Origin: Ferruginibacter sp.
Lineage (GTDB): Bacteria; Bacteroidota; Bacteroidia; Chitinophagales; Chitinophagaceae
NCBI GenBank assembly: GCA_030655145.1
Contig: JAURWD010000121.1
Coordinates: forward strand, 1 to 39,655
Direction: 5' to 3'
Length of the DNA stretch: 39,655 nt
This document shows positions 36,276-39,655 of this stretch, piece by piece. The notes beneath the pieces are model-generated. The model worked only from the letters and a program-made list of their open reading frames with translations, did not search any database and was not told the DNA's origin. Made by a program: the position numbers and the translations under genes. How positions within the stretch are numbered: position 1 is the stretch's first letter; the number at the start of each line of letters is the position of its first letter.

Positions 36276-36344
36276 ACTAACCTAATGGTAACTACTAACC
36301 TATTGTATACTACTAACTTTTGGTTAGTAAAGGTAGTAATTTTG
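36276..36344. promoter_or_regulatory. operator-like repeats and -7 box between hxlR and yceI genes
   Basis: ACTAACC at 36276 and 36294 and ACTAACT at 36312 are spaced exactly 18 bp apart. The last forms a perfect inverted repeat TACTAAC-TTTTG-GTTAGTA (36311-36329). TAATTTTG at 36337-36344 matches the -7 consensus for the yceI gene and directly follows the palindrome, so a bound regulator would cover the promoter. Confidence 0.65.
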
Positions 36345-36374
36345 TGTTATTAAAAAATCTCAAAAACAAACATT

Positions 36375-36923
36375 ATGTCTACAACAAAATGGGTTCTCGA
36401 TAACTCACACAGCGAACTAGGATTCAAGATCAAACACCTGATGATCTCTAATGTAACCGGGTCATTTAAAAGCTTCCAGGTTGAAGCGTCTACCTCAGGC
36501 GAAGATTTCTCAACAGCTAAAATAAAAGCCACGGCTGATATGACAACTATTTCCACCAACAACGAACAGCGCGACCAGCATTTGCAAAATGCCGACTTTT
36601 TCGAAGTTGAAAAGTTCCCCGAACTGGCTTTCCAATCAACAAAGATCGAATCGGTTGATTCTGAAAATTACGAGGTGTTTGGTGACCTCACTTTAAAAGG
36701 AATCACCAAGGCCATTAAATTAAATGTGGAATATAGTGGCGTGGTAAAAGATCCCTGGGGAAGCGAAAGAGCTGGATTTATTGTGACCGGCAAAATTCAC
36801 CGATCTGACTGGGGGGTGAACTTCAATGGCGTTTTGGAAACGGGTGGCCTGGTATTAGGAGAAGATGTGAAAATCCAGGGAGAAATTCAATTGGTGAAAC
36901 AAGCGGTTGCGGTTCCTGCATAA
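36375..36923 (+). CDS. YceI-family lipocalin-like protein
   Basis: A 182-residue YceI-type protein, a lipocalin-like barrel that binds isoprenoid or other hydrophobic molecules. Visible signatures are WVLDNSHSELGFKIKHLMIS, the DFFEVEKFPELAFQST stretch (about 75-92) and GEIQLVKQ at the end. Unlike E. coli YceI it has no signal peptide, so it is probably cytoplasmic. It lies 29 bp before the pirin gene on the same strand and is divergent from HxlR, an arrangement that suggests a stress-response unit. Confidence 0.93.
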   Translation: MSTTKWVLDNSHSELGFKIKHLMISNVTGSFKSFQVEASTSGEDFSTAKIKATADMTTISTNNEQRDQHLQNADFFEVEKFPELAFQSTKIESVDSENYEVFGDLTLKGITKAIKLNVEYSGVVKDPWGSERAGFIVTGKIHRSDWGVNFNGVLETGGLVLGEDVKIQGEIQLVKQAVAVPA

Positions 36924-36952
36924 CCAGCAACCGTATCAAAAAAAGGAAAGAA

Positions 36953-37828
36953 ATGATCAACAGAAAAATAAGGTCAATCCAACAACCACCTTCAACTCGG
37001 GGGTTTTTAGGGAAAGGTCATATTGCTGTTCCTGTTATCAACGGGATGAGTTTTGTGGATACAGATCCCTTCATTTTATTGATGGATGATCAACTCGATT
37101 TGCCGGGTGAGGGTGTTGTTGGCGGACCTCATCCTCACGCGGGATTTGAAACGGTCACCCTGGTTTTAGAAGGTGATGAATTTAGCGACGAGAAAACCTT
37201 GCAAACTGGTGGGCTGGAATGGATGACAGCGGGCAGTGGTATTGTGCATACCGAGGAGATCAGGCACCGGGTTAAGATGCGTATTCTGCAGCTTTGGCTG
37301 GTTTTACCTAAATTGAAAAGAAGGATGGAACCGAGGTGGCAGGAGCTTCATCTTAACAATGTGCCGGTAAAAAGAGATGGCAAAAATGAGATCCGCGTTT
37401 ACAGCGGGACGAGTATGGGCATGACCGCTCCAACAATGAATGAAACTCCCACGATCCTCGTTGACTTTACCCTGGAGCCGGGCCATGAAGTGATCCAGGA
37501 ATTACAAGGACACTTCAATGCATTTCTGTATGTACTTGACGGGAGCGTCGAGACAGGCGAGGAAAAAAATTTAGTACACAAAGGTGAAGTTGCATGGCTG
37601 GAGAAGACAAATGAGCATGGTGCAAGTCAAATTATATTAAGAGGCGGAGAGAACGGAACGCGGTTTGTTTTTTATGCCGGTGAGCCGCAAGGCGTGGAGA
37701 TCATTAATCATGGTCCGTTCATCAGTGATACTCCCGAGGATATTGCGCGCCTGTACCAGGAATACCGGCAAGGCAAAATGAAGCATGTAAGGGATTTACC
37801 GGGTAACCGTGTGCTAAAACATACCTAA
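36953..37828 (+). CDS. pirin-family cupin protein
   Basis: A 291-residue bicupin of the pirin family. The N-terminal cupin has PHPHAGFETVT (His60, His62) and GIVHTEE (His99, Glu101), the usual metal ligands of pirins and quercetinase-like members. The second cupin (about 170-265) lacks such ligands, as is normal. Bacterial pirins have quercetin dioxygenase activity or act by protein contact; the role here is not fixed. The start is supported by an AAAGGAAAG sequence just before the ATG. Cotranscribed with yceI. Confidence 0.93.
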   Translation: MINRKIRSIQQPPSTRGFLGKGHIAVPVINGMSFVDTDPFILLMDDQLDLPGEGVVGGPHPHAGFETVTLVLEGDEFSDEKTLQTGGLEWMTAGSGIVHTEEIRHRVKMRILQLWLVLPKLKRRMEPRWQELHLNNVPVKRDGKNEIRVYSGTSMGMTAPTMNETPTILVDFTLEPGHEVIQELQGHFNAFLYVLDGSVETGEEKNLVHKGEVAWLEKTNEHGASQIILRGGENGTRFVFYAGEPQGVEIINHGPFISDTPEDIARLYQEYRQGKMKHVRDLPGNRVLKHT

Positions 37829-38131
37829 TGTATGCACCAAATGACTTGGCTTAAATATTTCGTGGCGAATAAATGTCACCCAGCAATTTTTAACATCTTC
37901 AACATTTAATATCAACATCATTTTAAACCATGAGCGGTTGTTCAACCGAAAGTTATTGGCAAATAAGTAACTGGTCTCGTATGAAGGCCGCTCAATTTTT
38001 ACCATTCTCACCATTTCAAATTCGCCATCCCGTCCGCAACCCAGGCCATTGCAGAAAAGCCCTTCTCACCATAGGTGATTAAACCCTTCCTGATCCGTCA
38101 TTTCCTGCGGTTATTTTAAGTGCATCGACCC
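37829..38131. other. intergenic, nothing firm
   Basis: A short palindrome CGGTTG-TT-CAACCG (37935-37948) is present but no gene neighbours it closely. A 50-codon frame from 37929 has no family and unlikely composition. Confidence 0.5.
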
Positions 38132-38162
38132 TTGATAGGCAAATGTTCGAGGTGAATCTTTG
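38132..38162 (+). promoter_or_regulatory. candidate promoter of the exported protein gene
   Basis: TTG at 38132-38134 and AATCTTTG at 38155-38162 are 20 bases apart. The -7 box departs from TAnnTTTG only at its first base. The start codon is 57 bases further on. Confidence 0.4.
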
Positions 38163-38218
38163 TATCAGAAAAGCGCAATTCTTTCCAAACAAATTTTCAC
38201 CCCATAAAACATTATAAA

Positions 38219-38797
38219 ATGAAAAAGATAACCATGATGTTCGTATCAGCGGTAACGATTGCTTCGCTGGTAACTACTCAAACAAACGCCCAGGAGGCGA
38301 CCGATGCCACCTATGCCATCAACTTCACGCCGTCAAAAAAACCAGGAAATGCTGGCGAGGGAAAATACAATCTTGCAGACAACCAGGCTACAGTAAAGGA
38401 GTTAACTGCAAATTTAAAATCGGCAAAAATTAACCTGAAGGTTACGAATTATGTCACGAGAAATTTTTCGAATGTTTCCGATTTAAGATTTCAGACTGAA
38501 AAAAACCTGATCATCGCCCGCTTCAATACAGGCGCAAAATCATCCCGCGTTGTATATGATGACAAAGGAAACTGGCTGTACAGCATCACCAACTATTCAG
38601 CGGAACATTTGCCAAACAACATTCGTTCTCTGGTAAACAGGTCGTACGGGAAATACACCATCACTATGGTGCAGGAAGTTAGCCAGGGCGATGTTAACCT
38701 TCATAAGATCCACCTGGAAGATGCCCGGACAATCAAACACATCCTGGTGAACAACGATGAGATAACTGAATATGCGGATTTTAAAAAAGGCAATTAA
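38219..38797 (+). CDS. exported protein of unknown function
   Basis: A 192-residue protein with a signal peptide of about 24 residues ending in TNAQ. The middle and end show the pattern of PepSY-like (BLIP-like) exported domains: VVYDDKGNWLYSITNYSAEH, LPNNIRSLVNRSYGKYTITM, then HKIHLEDARTIKHILVNNDE. This likeness is from reading only. Such proteins in Bacteroidota are periplasmic and of unknown role. It has its own promoter and terminator. Confidence 0.7.
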   Translation: MKKITMMFVSAVTIASLVTTQTNAQEATDATYAINFTPSKKPGNAGEGKYNLADNQATVKELTANLKSAKINLKVTNYVTRNFSNVSDLRFQTEKNLIIARFNTGAKSSRVVYDDKGNWLYSITNYSAEHLPNNIRSLVNRSYGKYTITMVQEVSQGDVNLHKIHLEDARTIKHILVNNDEITEYADFKKGN

Positions 38798-38831
38798 TTT
38801 ACCCTTGCACTGCACCATAAGAAAATCAATT

Positions 38832-38869
38832 AAAAGCTGTTTTCCATCGCTGATGTGAACAGCTTTTTT
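38832..38869 (+). terminator. rho-independent terminator
   Basis: AAAAGCTGTT pairs with AACAGCTTTT around a 16-base loop, and T runs on to 38869. Confidence 0.75.
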
Positions 38870-39112
38870 GTGCTCATGATCACTCAGTTAAAATTTGCAG
38901 GAAGTAATTACGCCAACCGGGTGGCTAAACACTTTATGCTCACCTGCGCTCATAACGAATCTGACATTGTTCTTTTTGAGCTGCAAGAAATAGTGAACTA
39001 ACTACCTGGAAATTAGAATCATGTAAGCAATTGAACCTATTCTCCCCTCGATCAACTTCAACTTTGCCAATCCCGGGAGATAAACATTGTCTCCAAAAAA
39101 CTAATACTATCA

Positions 39113-39143
39113 TTGTGTTTTGCTAAATTATTTAGTAATATTG
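39113..39143 (+). promoter_or_regulatory. candidate imuA promoter
   Basis: TTG at 39113-39115 and TAATATTG at 39136-39143 are 20 bases apart; the -7 box has one mismatch to TAnnTTTG. I see no motif I can call an SOS box. Confidence 0.35.
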
Positions 39144-39180
39144 TAAACAGATTGGCCCTGGCAAGGCATCTTGAAAAACC

Positions 39181-39655
39181 ATGCAAGCGTCTAAAGCAGA
39201 TATCATTCAACAACTTCAGCAGCACATTTTTCCGCTGCAGGGACTGAAACATACGCCTGCTGCCGCTGCTCCGAAATTTGGGTTGGGGCCCATTGAACAT
39301 GCTTTTCCAAATCATTGTTTTCCCACCGGTGCCATCCATGAATTTATTTGCGATGATCTTCCCGGAACTGCTGCCTCTGGTGGTTTTATTGCCGGTTTGC
39401 TTGGGGTATTAATGAAAGATAACGGTGCCTCCCTGTGGATCAGTTCATCACGGACGCTTTTTCCGCCGGCCCTTTCCTCTTTCGGACTGTCACCTGACCG
39501 GTTGATCTTTATTGACGTAAAAAATGAAAAACATCTTCCCTGGGTATTGGAGGAAGCATTAAAATGTAATGGGCTTTCCGCCGTTGTTGGTGAGATAAAG
39601 GAAATGAGTTTTACTGCTTCCCGGCGATTGCAAGTAGCTGTTGAACAAAGCAGGG
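39181..39655 (+). CDS. imuA: ImuA-like RecA-superfamily protein, cut by the window end
   Basis: Open from the ATG at 39181 to the last base, 158 codons with no stop. The N-terminus MQASKADIIQQLQQHIFPLQ and then GPIEHAFPNHCFPTGAIHEF (the ImuA start region), SGGFIAGLLGVL and LWISSSRTLFPPALSSFGLS follow the RecA-like core of ImuA. The segment AVVGEIKEMSFTASRRLQVAVEQS matches the DNA-repair-protein signature of the family. ImuA works with ImuB and DnaE2 in damage-induced mutagenic translesion synthesis. The rest of the gene, and any imuB and dnaE2, lie outside the window. Confidence 0.85.
   Translation, partial: MQASKADIIQQLQQHIFPLQGLKHTPAAAAPKFGLGPIEHAFPNHCFPTGAIHEFICDDLPGTAASGGFIAGLLGVLMKDNGASLWISSSRTLFPPALSSFGLSPDRLIFIDVKNEKHLPWVLEEALKCNGLSAVVGEIKEMSFTASRRLQVAVEQSR

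Larger units (their letters stand above)
38798..39180. other. intergenic between exported protein gene and imuA
   Basis: Holds a terminator and the candidate imuA promoter, listed separately. The rest (about 38870-39110) shows no reading frame that looks coding and no further structure. Confidence 0.55.

Noticed and set aside
37929-38081. 50-codon frame between pirin and exported protein genes
   Set aside because: No family, no promoter and an unlikely composition rich in Pro, His and Arg.
1-39655. Defence island, prophage, CRISPR or insertion sequence
   Set aside because: Apart from the TIR protein there is no nuclease, helicase, integrase, transposase or spaced repeat array.

Overview
The window looks like chromosomal DNA of a Bacteroidota species, most likely a Chitinophagaceae-type soil bacterium (inferred; no rRNA is present). 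The signs are SCKK-type lipoboxes, a TonB-dependent receptor with a carboxypeptidase-regulatory-like N-terminus, TMEM220, DUF2652 and DUF5763 proteins, weak ribosome binding sites, and several upstream boxes matching the Bacteroidota -7 element TAnnTTTG. I see about 37 credible genes, no tRNA or rRNA, no CRISPR array and no transposase.

Layout. 1-6.7 kb: a DHFR/RibD-like reductase, a membrane-spanning TIR protein with thrombospondin type 3 repeats, an AraC regulator followed by a berberine-bridge-type FAD oxidoreductase, a DinB-fold protein and a small exported zinc-binding protein. 7-12.2 kb: a class C beta-lactamase-like lipoprotein, a Tat-exported sugar isomerase-like protein, and cydAB (a short, CIO-type bd oxidase) on the minus strand. 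12.4-19 kb: two small exported proteins, then a light-sensing operon (single-domain response regulator, heme oxygenase, bacteriophytochrome kinase), then a cytochrome b plus sulfite-oxidase-type molybdoprotein pair. 19-25 kb: a LURP-one-like protein, a lipoprotein, an S51/cyanophycinase-like lipoprotein, an App1-type phosphatase and a metallophosphoesterase lipoprotein.

25.2-29.1 kb holds a cyclase-fold DUF2652 protein with a small lipoprotein, and divergently a tightly overlapped four-gene operon (secreted protein, polytopic membrane protein, NarL-type kinase and regulator). A perfect inverted repeat lies in the shared upstream region. 29.2-34.6 kb: nucleoside hydrolase, TMEM220 protein, TonB-dependent receptor, a Cys-rich mini-protein and an aldo/keto reductase. 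34.6-35.86 kb is a gene-poor stretch with an imperfect tandem repeat and a long A/T hairpin. 35.9-38.8 kb: HxlR regulator divergent from YceI-pirin across a region with phased operator-like repeats, then an exported protein. The right edge cuts imuA, the usual first gene of an imuA-imuB-dnaE2 mutagenesis cassette.

The best candidates for something under-described are the receptor-like TIR protein, the four-gene sensory operon with its palindrome, the DUF2652/lipoprotein pair, and the 35.1-35.4 kb repeats. Nothing here forms an obvious new multi-gene defence system.
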